DNA from: Comamonadaceae bacterium
Lineage (GTDB): Bacteria > Pseudomonadota > Gammaproteobacteria > Burkholderiales > Burkholderiaceae_C
Direction: 5' to 3'
Assembly: GCA_021286965.1 (NCBI GenBank)
Contig: JAJTBK010000204.1
Span: forward strand, 1-5,687
DNA: 5,687 nt
The notes under the pieces are model-generated. The model saw only the letters and a list, made by a program, of their open reading frames with translations, made no database searches and was not told where the DNA came from. Position 1 is the stretch's first letter. Every line of letters starts with the position of its first letter. This document shows, piece after piece, positions 1 to 5,549 of this stretch. Position numbers and translations under genes: made by a program.

Positions 1-418
1 TGCCTTTTCACAAGTGGATAAGGGCTGGGGCGAGCTGGAGTCGGCGGCGCGCAAGGCACGCGAGCTGGTGCAGCAGATGCTCGCGCAGCAGCTGGTGGGC
101 ACAGCCCCGTGGCTGCTCAATGTGAACATTCCCAACATGCCCTACGCGGCACTGCGCCCGCTCAAACTCTGCCGCCTGGGGCGGCGCCATGCTGCACAGC
201 AGGTGATTACGCAGCAAAGCCCGCGCGGCGAGACCATGTACTGGATCGGCGGCGCCGGCGCTGCCAAGGACGCTGCCGAGGGCACGGATTTTCATGCCAC
301 GGCGCAGGGCCATGTGGCGGTGACGCCGCTGCAGGTCGCTCTGACCGATCACGACCACCTGGCCGACTGGGCCCAAACAGCGGCGCGCCTGGCCAGCGGC
401 GCGGCGCAGGAGGGTTGA
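1..418 (+). CDS. surE: 5'/3'-nucleotidase SurE, C-terminal part (5' truncated by window)
   Basis: This is the last 138 residues of SurE, a metal-dependent phosphatase that removes phosphate from nucleoside 5'- or 3'-monophosphates and is linked to stationary-phase and stress survival. The first complete codon is at base 2 and the stop is TGA 416-418. The family is usually about 250 residues, so the N-terminal half with the Asp-Asp metal site lies outside the window. Visible family signatures, in order, are LNVNIPN, a CRLGRRHAAQQVI stretch, QSPRGETMYWIGG, GTDFHATAQGHVAVTPL and VALTDHD; these match the C-terminal half of Escherichia coli SurE closely. The stop overlaps the pcm start by one base (TGATG), which suggests translational coupling. 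The surE-pcm-nlpD order is widely conserved in proteobacteria. A GTG at base 14 is only an internal codon, not a start. Confidence 0.95.
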   Translation, partial: AFSQVDKGWGELESAARKARELVQQMLAQQLVGTAPWLLNVNIPNMPYAALRPLKLCRLGRRHAAQQVITQQSPRGETMYWIGGAGAAKDAAEGTDFHATAQGHVAVTPLQVALTDHDHLADWAQTAARLASGAAQEG

Positions 419-1179
419 TGCAGCCGCGCCGCCCGGGTTTTCCAGCCCGTCTGCCGCCGCTGCAACCCGGTACGGCGCGCGCGCCGGCGGCCGTGCCGCT
501 GGCGCCAGCGGCACGGCCCCAGGGCGTGGGGCTCGATTCTGCTGCCGTGCGTGCGCGCATGGTGCAGCGCCTGGCGGCAGCCGGCATCCAGGCGCTGCCG
601 GTCCTGCAGGCACTGCAGGATGTGGAGCGCCACCGGTTCGTCGATAGCGCCCTGGTCAACCAGGCATACGAGGACACCAGCCTGCCCATCGGTCTGGGCC
701 AGACCATCTCCAAGCCCAGCGTGGTGGCGCGCATGGTGCAGCTGCTGCTGGGCGCGCCCGCCGCTGCGGCCGGGTTGGGGCGGGTGCTGGAGATCGGCAC
801 CGGCTGTGGTTACCAGGCTGCGGTGCTTGCGCGCGTGGCGCGCGAGGTGTACTCGATGGAGCGCCTGCGCGGCCTGCACGAGCGTGCGCGCGCCAACCTG
901 CGGCCACTGCGCCTGGCGAACGTACACCTGATTTTTGGTGACGGCATGGAGGGCTATGCCCAGGGGGCACCGTACGCCGGCATCATCGCCGCCGCTGGCG
1001 GCGAAGCTGTGCCGCCAGCCTGGTATCAGCAACTGGCGGTGGGCGGGCGCCTGGTGGCCCCCCTGGCCGACAGCCGGGGGCAGCAGGCGCTGCTGGTGGT
1101 GGATAAAACCGAGCATGGTTTTCAGGAGAGCCTGCTCGAAGCGGTTCATTTTGTCCCCCTAAAATCGGGGGTTGCCTGA
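418..1179 (+). CDS. pcm: Protein-L-isoaspartate O-methyltransferase
   Basis: A 253-residue cytoplasmic repair enzyme. It transfers methyl from S-adenosylmethionine to L-isoaspartyl residues in aged proteins so that they can revert to aspartate. The SAM-binding motif LEIGTGCGY is at residues 124-132, the substrate-side motif GLGQTISKP has its Ser at 98, post-I is VYSMER, and the C-terminal VHFVPLKSGVA matches E. coli Pcm. The motif usually written VTAAPxxIP reads IIAAAGGEAVP here (189-199). The chosen ATG at 418 lies in a TGATG overlap with the surE stop. It gives about 45 extra N-terminal residues, rich in Pro, Ala and Arg, compared with the 208-residue E. coli protein. Met48 (base 559) is the alternative start and would give a 206-residue protein. 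The frame stays open upstream inside surE, but that is a GC-rich shadow. The function is secure; the start is less so. Confidence 0.95.
   Translation: MQPRRPGFPARLPPLQPGTARAPAAVPLAPAARPQGVGLDSAAVRARMVQRLAAAGIQALPVLQALQDVERHRFVDSALVNQAYEDTSLPIGLGQTISKPSVVARMVQLLLGAPAAAAGLGRVLEIGTGCGYQAAVLARVAREVYSMERLRGLHERARANLRPLRLANVHLIFGDGMEGYAQGAPYAGIIAAAGGEAVPPAWYQQLAVGGRLVAPLADSRGQQALLVVDKTEHGFQESLLEAVHFVPLKSGVA
1155..1171 (+). promoter_or_regulatory. Candidate internal promoter -10 (TAAAAT) for nlpD inside the end of pcm
   Basis: TAAAAT at 1160-1165 lies between CCCCC (1155-1159) and GGGGG (1167-1171), in the last pcm codons. A transcript from it would start near 1172, about 20 bases before the nlpD ATG. 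TANAAT elements in CG-rich flanks are common -10 sites in betaproteobacteria. No convincing -35 hexamer is visible 16-18 bases upstream. The C5/G5 runs could also pair as a 5-bp stem in the read-through transcript. This is inference from motif and position only. Confidence 0.4.
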
Positions 1180-1183
1180 AGGG
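1179..1183 (+). promoter_or_regulatory. Ribosome binding site of nlpD (decides the start)
   Basis: AAGGG begins on the last base of the pcm stop codon and sits 8 bases before ATG 1192. This supports ATG 1192 over an in-frame TTG at 1186, which would be only 2 bases from the Shine-Dalgarno sequence. Confidence 0.7.
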
Positions 1184-1191
1184 ATTTGTCT

Positions 1192-2043
1192 ATGTTGGTT
1201 TCGCGTGCTGGGTGGCTGGGGAGTTCGATCGCATTGGCGGCAGCGGTGCTGCTGGCCGGTTGCGGTACCTCGCTCAACCGGGCTCCGGTGGAAGATCGTG
1301 GCACGGCTGCGGGGGCGATCAGCGCCCACCCCGGCCAGGTGGTGGATGCGCCTAAGCCCTTGCCTGGGGCGGAAAATGCCGGCAAGCCCGGCTACTACAG
1401 CGTCAAGCCCGGTGATACGCTGATCCGTATTGGCCTGGAGAACGGCCAGTCGTGGAAAGACATTGCACGCTGGAATAACCTCGAGAACCCGAACCTGATC
1501 GAAGTCGGCCAGGTGCTGCGCGTGGTGCCGCCCGGCGCTGCCGTGGCGGCGGCGCCAGTGGCGCCGGCGGTGGTGGGTGATAACGGCGTCGTCACGCGCC
1601 CGGTGGGCTCCTCGGCTGTGGCGCCGGCGGGGCCAGCTGCCGCTCCCGTGCCGGTTCCGGCAGCGAGTGCTGAAGATGGCGTGGCCTTTGTCTGGCCGGC
1701 ATCCGGCAGCCTGCTGGCGGGGTTTGATGAGGCGCGCAACAAGGGCTACGACATTGGCGGCAAGGCGGGCGATCCGGTGCTCGCTGCGGCCGATGGGCGC
1801 GTGGTTTACGCCGGTGCCGGGCTGCGCGGTTACGGCAATCTCGTCATCCTCAAGCACAACAACACGTATCTGACGGCTTATGCGCACAACCAGACGCTGC
1901 TGGTCAAGGAAGACCAGAGCGTGCGCAAGGGGCAAAAAATTGCCGAAATGGGCAGCACCGACGCCGATCGCGTCAAGCTGCACTTTGAGATCCGCCGCCA
2001 GGGCAAGCCGGTCGATCCCTCGCGCTACCTGCCGGCGCGTTGA
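1192..2043 (+). CDS. nlpD: NlpD-like LysM/M23 (LytM) murein hydrolase activator lipoprotein
   Basis: A 283-residue outer-membrane lipoprotein. The signal peptide ends in the lipobox L21-A-G-C24; Gly at the +2 position gives no Asp-type inner-membrane retention signal. A LysM peptidoglycan-binding domain follows at about 68-113 (YYSVKPGDTL...VGQVLRV). A low-complexity Ala/Pro/Val linker covers about 114-163, and an M23/LytM domain covers about 166-283. The M23 site is degenerate: the first zinc-ligand His is Asn183 (NKGYD, Asp187 kept), and the HxH motif reads K262-L-H264, while His232 (YAHN) is kept. E. coli NlpD shows the same kind of loss and works without its own catalysis, by activating amidase AmiC during daughter-cell separation. 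A similar role is inferred here. The start at ATG 1192 is supported by AAGGG 8 bases upstream. The stop overlaps rluD by one base, so the two genes are probably co-translated. Confidence 0.93.
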   Translation: MLVSRAGWLGSSIALAAAVLLAGCGTSLNRAPVEDRGTAAGAISAHPGQVVDAPKPLPGAENAGKPGYYSVKPGDTLIRIGLENGQSWKDIARWNNLENPNLIEVGQVLRVVPPGAAVAAAPVAPAVVGDNGVVTRPVGSSAVAPAGPAAAPVPVPAASAEDGVAFVWPASGSLLAGFDEARNKGYDIGGKAGDPVLAAADGRVVYAGAGLRGYGNLVILKHNNTYLTAYAHNQTLLVKEDQSVRKGQKIAEMGSTDADRVKLHFEIRRQGKPVDPSRYLPAR

Positions 2044-3041
2044 TGACCGGATTGCACAGCGAGCTGCACCTGGAAGAGGGGGAGGACGCCGCCTGGGATG
2101 GGGCGCCGTCCGAGCTGCGCCAGGTGGCGGTCACGCTGGCGCAGCATGGCCTGCGCCTCGATAAGGCGCTGGCCGGACTGGTGCCCGAGCTCTCGCGCAG
2201 TTACCTGCAGCAGTTGCAGGCGCAGGGGCTGGTGCAGGTGGCGGGGGTGGTTTGCCTCAAGCCGGCGCACAAGGTCAAGGCCGGCGATTCGCTGCAGATC
2301 GAAATCCGCCCAACGCAGCAAAGCCAGGCCTTCAAGCCCGAGGCCATGGCGCTGGATGTGGTGTACGAGGATGCGCACCTGCTGGTGCTGCATAAGCCCG
2401 CCGGCCTGGTGGTGCACCCGGCGCCAGGCAATTGGAGCGGCACCTTGCTCAATGGCCTGCTGGCGCGTGATCCGGCGGCGCAGCTGCTACCGCGTGCCGG
2501 CATCGTGCACCGGCTCGACAAAGATACCAGCGGCCTGATGGTGGTGGCGCGCGAGCGCAGCACCATGGACGCTCTGGTGCGCCTGATCGCCGCACGCGAG
2601 GTCAGCCGCCAGTACCTGGCGCTGGCGCACCGCCCCTGGCAGGGCGCTCCCGAGCGCAGCGTGCAGGCTCCGGTCGGGCGCGATCCACGCAACCGCCTGC
2701 GCATGGCGGTCGTCGATCTGGCGCACCATGCCGGCAAGAGTGCGCGCACCGACATGCAGCTGTGGGCCGGCAACGAGCAGGGTTGCCTGGTGCATTGCAA
2801 ACTGCACACGGGGCGCACGCACCAGATTCGGGTGCACATGGCCTCCATTGGCCACCCCTTGCTGGCCGACGTGCTGTACGGCGGCACGCCGGCAGCTGGA
2901 ATGCAGCGCCAGGCCCTGCACGCCTACCGCCTGGCGTTTGCCCACCCGGTCGATGGCCGGGCGCTGGCATTCGAGGTGCCGCTGCCGGCAGATATGCTGC
3001 AAGCCATGGGGCAATGGGGGCTGCGCTACAATTTCGGCTGA
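2043..3041 (+). CDS. rluD: 23S rRNA pseudouridine synthase, RluD type (RluA family)
   Basis: A 332-residue enzyme that isomerises uridine to pseudouridine in 23S rRNA; E. coli RluD acts at 1911, 1915 and 1917 in helix 69. An acidic N-terminal tail (1-25) precedes an S4 RNA-binding domain at about 36-90 (GLRLDKALAGL...VKAGDSLQIEI). The catalytic domain has LVLHKPAGLVVHP, the active-site motif HRLDKDTSGL (156-165, nucleophile Asp159) and the RluA-family motif HTGRTHQIRVHMASIGHPLLAD. Length matches E. coli RluD (326). The start is ATG 2043 in a TGATG overlap with nlpD. A TTG at 2040 is in frame but unlikely. No Shine-Dalgarno sequence precedes it, so translation probably depends on coupling to nlpD. 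RluC is the main alternative within the family, but the sequence and an intact S4 domain fit RluD better. In many proteobacteria rpoS occupies this position after nlpD. Confidence 0.92.
   Translation: MTGLHSELHLEEGEDAAWDGAPSELRQVAVTLAQHGLRLDKALAGLVPELSRSYLQQLQAQGLVQVAGVVCLKPAHKVKAGDSLQIEIRPTQQSQAFKPEAMALDVVYEDAHLLVLHKPAGLVVHPAPGNWSGTLLNGLLARDPAAQLLPRAGIVHRLDKDTSGLMVVARERSTMDALVRLIAAREVSRQYLALAHRPWQGAPERSVQAPVGRDPRNRLRMAVVDLAHHAGKSARTDMQLWAGNEQGCLVHCKLHTGRTHQIRVHMASIGHPLLADVLYGGTPAAGMQRQALHAYRLAFAHPVDGRALAFEVPLPADMLQAMGQWGLRYNFG
3027..3032 (+). promoter_or_regulatory. Candidate -10 element (TACAAT) for the scpB-rluB unit
   Basis: TACAAT, in the context GCGCTACAATTTCGG, lies in the last codons of rluD and matches the sigma-70 -10 consensus at five of six positions. 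Transcription would start near 3039, leaving a leader of about 140 bases before scpB. No good -35 is visible at 16-18 bases. The same bases encode the RluD C-terminus (RYNF), so protein coding alone could explain them. Confidence 0.35.
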
Positions 3042-3181
3042 CGGCCCATTGGCCGGTTTGTCCTTGATGCCCGGGCCCCTGCCTTTGCCCGCCGGCCCGT
3101 AGCGCAGCGCAGTTTTTGTCCCCCTGTGTGGGTTTCTCTTGTGCGCTGGCGTTCGCTTCTCCTACTGAAAACCGCTGAACC
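3042..3181. other. Intergenic region between rluD and scpB
   Basis: These 140 bases contain no credible gene. Two weak dyads are visible. CGGCC/GGCCG (3042-3046 with 3051-3055) has a 4-base loop and is followed by GTTTGTCCTT. CGGGCC/GGCCCG (3072-3077 with 3094-3099) has a long loop and a T5 run starting at 3113. Either could be a poor rluD terminator, but neither has the usual strong stem with an immediate T-tract. TTTTGTCCCCCT at 3114-3125 repeats a 12-mer found before nlpD. No clear Shine-Dalgarno sequence precedes the scpB ATG. Confidence 0.5.
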
Positions 3182-3826
3182 ATGAACTCGGTGGATGCCA
3201 AACGGGTCCTTGAGACCGCTTTGATTTGTGCCCAGCAACCAGTTGGCCTGCGTGATTTGCGCCTGCTGTTTGCCGATCAGCTGGGCGCCGACAGCGTCAA
3301 AAGCCTGCTGCAGGAATTGCAGCAGGACTGGGCGCTCAAAGGTGTGGAGCTGGTGTGCGTGGCTTCGGGCTGGCGTTTTCAAAGCCGCCCGCAGATGCGC
3401 GAGTACCTCGATCGCCTGCACCCGGAAAAGCCACCGCGCTACACCCGGGCGGCGCTGGAGACGCTGGCCATCATTGCCTACCGCCAGCCGGTGACGCGCG
3501 GCGACATCGAGGACATTCGCGGCGTCACGGTCAACAGCCTGATCCTGAAACAGCTCGAAGACCGGGGCTGGGTCGAGGTCATAGGCCACCGTGAAACCGT
3601 CGGCCGTCCGGCCTTGTTTGCCACCACGCGCCAGTTTCTGGACGACCTGGGCCTGCAATCGCTCAACCAGCTGCCGATGCTGGAAGACCCGCGCAGCCAG
3701 GCCCACGTGCTGCAGGTGCTGGGCCAGCCCGAGGAGGGCGCCCCGCCTGCCGATCTTTTTACCGCCCTTGTTGAACCCCTGACCGAGGGGCAAGCCCCCG
3801 TTACGGGGGCAGCCACTACACCATGA
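3182..3826 (+). CDS. scpB: Segregation and condensation protein B (ScpB)
   Basis: A 214-residue cytoplasmic protein with tandem winged-helix domains. As a dimer it binds the kleisin ScpA and, with SMC, compacts and segregates the chromosome. The first winged helix is at about 5-80. The second begins with the family signature [17 protein letters not shown] (from residue 87), continues through [11 protein letters not shown] and [18 protein letters not shown], and ends at [18 protein letters not shown] (from 141). The C-terminal ~40 residues are not conserved. The start is ATG 3182; no strong Shine-Dalgarno sequence is visible (upstream reads CTGAAAACCGCTGAACC). The stop overlaps the rluB start by four bases (ATGA). 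scpA is not in the window and is presumably elsewhere. Linkage of scpB to an RluB-type gene is common in bacteria. Confidence 0.95.
   Translation: MNSVDAKRVLETALICAQQPVGLRDLRLLFADQLGADSVKSLLQELQQDWALKGVELVCVASGWRFQSRPQMREYLDRLHPEKPPRYTRAALETLAIIAYRQPVTRGDIEDIRGVTVNSLILKQLEDRGWVEVIGHRETVGRPALFATTRQFLDDLGLQSLNQLPMLEDPRSQAHVLQVLGQPEEGAPPADLFTALVEPLTEGQAPVTGAATTP
3776..3810 (+). promoter_or_regulatory. Tandem, mutually exclusive hairpins before the rluB start
   Basis: Within the last scpB codons, block 1 is CCCCT (3776-3780), block 2 AGGGG (3786-3790), block 3 GCCCCCG (3794-3800) and block 4 CGGGGGC (3804-3810). Blocks 1 and 2 form a perfect 5-bp stem with a 5-base loop. Blocks 3 and 4 form a perfect 7-bp stem with a TTA loop. 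Blocks 2 and 3 can instead pair as GGGG-CAAG-CCCC. The rluB ATG is 12 bases after block 4, and no separate Shine-Dalgarno sequence is seen. The pairings are read directly; a regulatory role is inferred. Confidence 0.4.
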
Positions 3827-4965
3827 ACGATACCCTGCCCCCCGATTCCCCCGCCCCTGCTCCCCTGGCACGCCCCACGCGCAAGCCGCGTGCAGCAGCG
3901 CCTGCGGCCGAGGGCTACGCTTTTGCCGATGTCGTCAGCGGCGTGCTCGACGCCGATGAAGAGCGCACCGATCTGCCCGCGCCCAAGCGCGTGCTTTTGC
4001 CGCAGCCAGAAACCCCCAAGCTGCACAAGGTGCTGGCGCAGGCCGGCCTGGGCTCGCGCCTGGAGATGGAGCAGATGATTCTGGAAGGGCGCATTTCGGT
4101 GAACAACGAACCGGCGCACGTTGGCCAGCGCGTGCAGTTTGGTGACCAGATCAAGGTCAACGGCAAACCGATCCGCTTTCGCATCGAGCCGCCGCCGCTG
4201 CGCGTCATTGCGTACCACAAGCCCACGGGTGAAGTGGTGACGCACGACGACCCGCAAAACCGCCCGACGGTGTTTCGCAAGCTGCCGCGCCTGGTGCAGG
4301 GCAAGTGGCAGTCGGTCGGGCGCCTGGACTTGAATACCGAAGGTCTGCTGCTGTTCACCAGCTCCGGTGATTTGGCCAACAAGCTCATGCACCCGCGCTT
4401 TGGCCTGCAGCGCGAATACGCCGTGCGCGTGCTCGGCGCCTTGAGCGATGAAGAGCGCCAGCGCTTGCTCGACGGCGTGCAGCTCGAAGACGGGCCGGCA
4501 TCGTTTGGCTCGATCGACGACGGCGGTGGCGAGGGCGCCAACCGCTGGTACCGCGTCACCATTTCCGAGGGCCGCAACCGCGAAGTGCGCCGCCTGTTCG
4601 AGGCCGTGGGCCACGCCGTCAGCCGCCTGATCCGCATCCGCTACGGCGCCATGCTGCTGCCGCGCGGCTTGAAGCGTGGCGCCTGGATGGAGCTCGACGA
4701 GCAGGACATCCGCTCGCTGATGGATGCCGCCGGCATGGAGCCGCCCGTGCGTGCGCCGCAGGCGCCTGCCCCCGGGCGTGGCGGCCGGCGTGCACCGGCA
4801 CCGCGCAAGCCTGCGCCGCCGCGCCGCCCTGCGGGCAATGTGCAAGGCGGCGGCCAGCCCGATCCCATGAAAACCTCGGTCGGTTACATCGGCGCCGACA
4901 GCCTGCAGCGCCAGCGCCTGAACCAGCGCCAGGCTGCCAAGCGCGCGGGCCGCAGTGGGCGGTAA
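3823..4965 (+). CDS. rluB: 23S rRNA pseudouridine synthase, RluB type (RsuA family)
   Basis: A 380-residue enzyme of the RsuA/RluB/RluE/RluF family. E. coli RluB makes pseudouridine 2605 in 23S rRNA. After a Pro/Ala-rich N-terminal extension (1-65) comes an S4 RNA-binding domain at about 66-118 ([19 protein letters not shown]...[12 protein letters not shown]). The catalytic domain follows: [15 protein letters not shown], active-site motif [14 protein letters not shown] (nucleophile Asp169), and [18 protein letters not shown], all family hallmarks. The tail from about 305 to 380 is disordered-looking, rich in Arg, Pro, Ala and Gly, ending in a basic segment; such tails often help RNA binding. 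The protein is longer than the roughly 290-residue E. coli RluB because of both extensions. The start overlaps the scpB stop as ATGA, so the two are probably translationally coupled. RluF/RluE are less likely given the scpB linkage. Confidence 0.94.
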   Translation: MNDTLPPDSPAPAPLARPTRKPRAAAPAAEGYAFADVVSGVLDADEERTDLPAPKRVLLPQPETPKLHKVLAQAGLGSRLEMEQMILEGRISVNNEPAHVGQRVQFGDQIKVNGKPIRFRIEPPPLRVIAYHKPTGEVVTHDDPQNRPTVFRKLPRLVQGKWQSVGRLDLNTEGLLLFTSSGDLANKLMHPRFGLQREYAVRVLGALSDEERQRLLDGVQLEDGPASFGSIDDGGGEGANRWYRVTISEGRNREVRRLFEAVGHAVSRLIRIRYGAMLLPRGLKRGAWMELDEQDIRSLMDAAGMEPPVRAPQAPAPGRGGRRAPAPRKPAPPRRPAGNVQGGGQPDPMKTSVGYIGADSLQRQRLNQRQAAKRAGRSGR

Positions 4966-5011
4966 GACGTGTTTTTTATGCCCGCCTCACAGGGCTGAAA
5001 TACCCAACCGC

Positions 5012-5017
5012 TAGAAT
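5012..5017 (+). promoter_or_regulatory. Candidate ndk promoter -10 (TAGAAT)
   Basis: TAGAAT, in the context CCGCTAGAATTAAAGG, lies in the 106-base AT-richer gap between rluB and ndk. Transcription would start near 5024, giving a leader of about 48 bases before the ndk ATG. No clear TTGACA-like -35 is present at 16-18 bases upstream. Its position in a true intergenic gap makes it the best-placed of the three -10 candidates in this window. Confidence 0.5.
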
Positions 5018-5023
5018 TAAAGG

Positions 5024-5041
5024 TTTTGTCTGACGACAAAA
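5024..5041 (+). promoter_or_regulatory. Perfect inverted repeat in the ndk leader
   Basis: TTTTGTC (5024-5030) and GACAAAA (5035-5041) are exact reverse complements around the 4-base spacer TGAC. The repeat starts about 7 bases after the -10 candidate, so it could be an operator over the start site or a hairpin at the 5' end of the ndk mRNA. The stem is AT-rich, and the element lies 30 bases before the ATG. Function is unknown. Confidence 0.45.
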
Positions 5042-5058
5042 AATACTGCAACTTTCCC

Positions 5059-5063
5059 AAGGA
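5059..5063 (+). promoter_or_regulatory. Ribosome binding site of ndk
   Basis: AAGGA ends 8 bases before ATG 5072. It is the strongest Shine-Dalgarno sequence in the window and fits a highly expressed gene with its own leader. Confidence 0.8.
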
Positions 5064-5071
5064 AAAACCAA

Positions 5072-5497
5072 ATGGCTATCGAACGCACCCTCTCCATCAT
5101 CAAGCCCGACGCCGTCGCCAAGAACGTCATCGGCCAAATCTACGCCCGCTTTGAAGCCGCCGGCCTGAAGGTGGTTGCGGCCCGCATGGCACACCTGTCG
5201 CGCCTGGAAGCCGAGCAGTTCTACGCCGTGCACAAAGAGCGCCCCTTCTTCAAGGATCTGGTGGATTTCATGATCTCCGGCCCCGTCATGATCCAGGCGC
5301 TCGAAGGCGAGAACGCCATCCTGAAGAACCGCGAACTGATGGGTGCTACCGACCCGAAGAAGGCAGAAGCCGGCACCATCCGCGCCGACTTTGCCGACAG
5401 CATCGACGCCAACGCCGTGCACGGCTCGGACGCCGCTGAAACCGCCGCCGTCGAAGTGGCGTTCTTCTTCCCTGGCCTGAACATCTACTCGCGTTAA
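5072..5497 (+). CDS. ndk: Nucleoside diphosphate kinase
   Basis: A complete 141-residue cytoplasmic enzyme that moves the gamma-phosphate from ATP to other nucleoside diphosphates through a phosphohistidine, balancing NTP and dNTP pools. Length equals the family norm (E. coli 143). Visible family features are [12 protein letters not shown] with nucleotide-binding Lys11, the HKERPFF segment (54-60), SGPV (69-72), MGATDP (90-95), GTIRADF with Arg104, and the active-site motif NAVHGSDA with catalytic His117. The start is ATG 5072, preceded by AAGGA. It has its own candidate promoter and leader and lies upstream of rlmN; ndk-rlmN is a common betaproteobacterial pairing. Nothing looks truncated or altered. 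Confidence 0.98.
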   Translation: MAIERTLSIIKPDAVAKNVIGQIYARFEAAGLKVVAARMAHLSRLEAEQFYAVHKERPFFKDLVDFMISGPVMIQALEGENAILKNRELMGATDPKKAEAGTIRADFADSIDANAVHGSDAAETAAVEVAFFFPGLNIYSR

Positions 5498-5507
5498 TTT
5501 CAGGACT

Positions 5508-5531
5508 CGCCGGGCCCGCCAGGGCCTGGCG
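5508..5531 (+). other. Strong stem-loop between ndk and rlmN
   Basis: CGCCGGGCCC (5508-5517) pairs with GGGCCTGGCG (5522-5531) over 10 bp, with one G-T wobble and a GCCA loop. It begins 11 bases after the ndk stop and ends 18 bases before the rlmN start. No T-tract follows, so it is not a classical intrinsic terminator. It may protect the ndk mRNA 3' end, attenuate read-through, or limit rlmN translation. Confidence 0.55.
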
Positions 5532-5549
5532 TCAAGGCAGGCTGTGGGC

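Noticed and set aside
109..417. Extension of the pcm frame upstream to base 109
   Set aside because: This would overlap conserved surE coding over 300 bases, and the added residues resemble nothing in the Pcm family. The TGATG junction at 418 is a better start.
1159..1983. Antisense open frame opposite nlpD
   Set aside because: It mirrors a clear LysM/M23 gene and its translation shows no family signature.
3042..3060. Possible rluD terminator CGGCC-CATT-GGCCG followed by GTTTG
   Set aside because: A 5-bp stem with an interrupted T-tract is too weak to call alone; it is noted only in the intergenic description.
3116..3144. TTGTCC as a -35 element for scpB
   Set aside because: At 16-18 bases spacing there is no acceptable -10 hexamer downstream.
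3478..4845. Long antisense open frame (about 455 codons) opposite scpB/rluB
   Set aside because: It lies fully opposite two well-supported genes, has no recognisable domain, and is typical of shadow frames in GC-rich DNA.
4950..4977. Possible rluB terminator (CCGC/GCGG stem and T6 run at 4972-4977)
   Set aside because: The stem is only 4 bp and lies 9 bases from the T-run, so it does not meet the usual shape of an intrinsic terminator.
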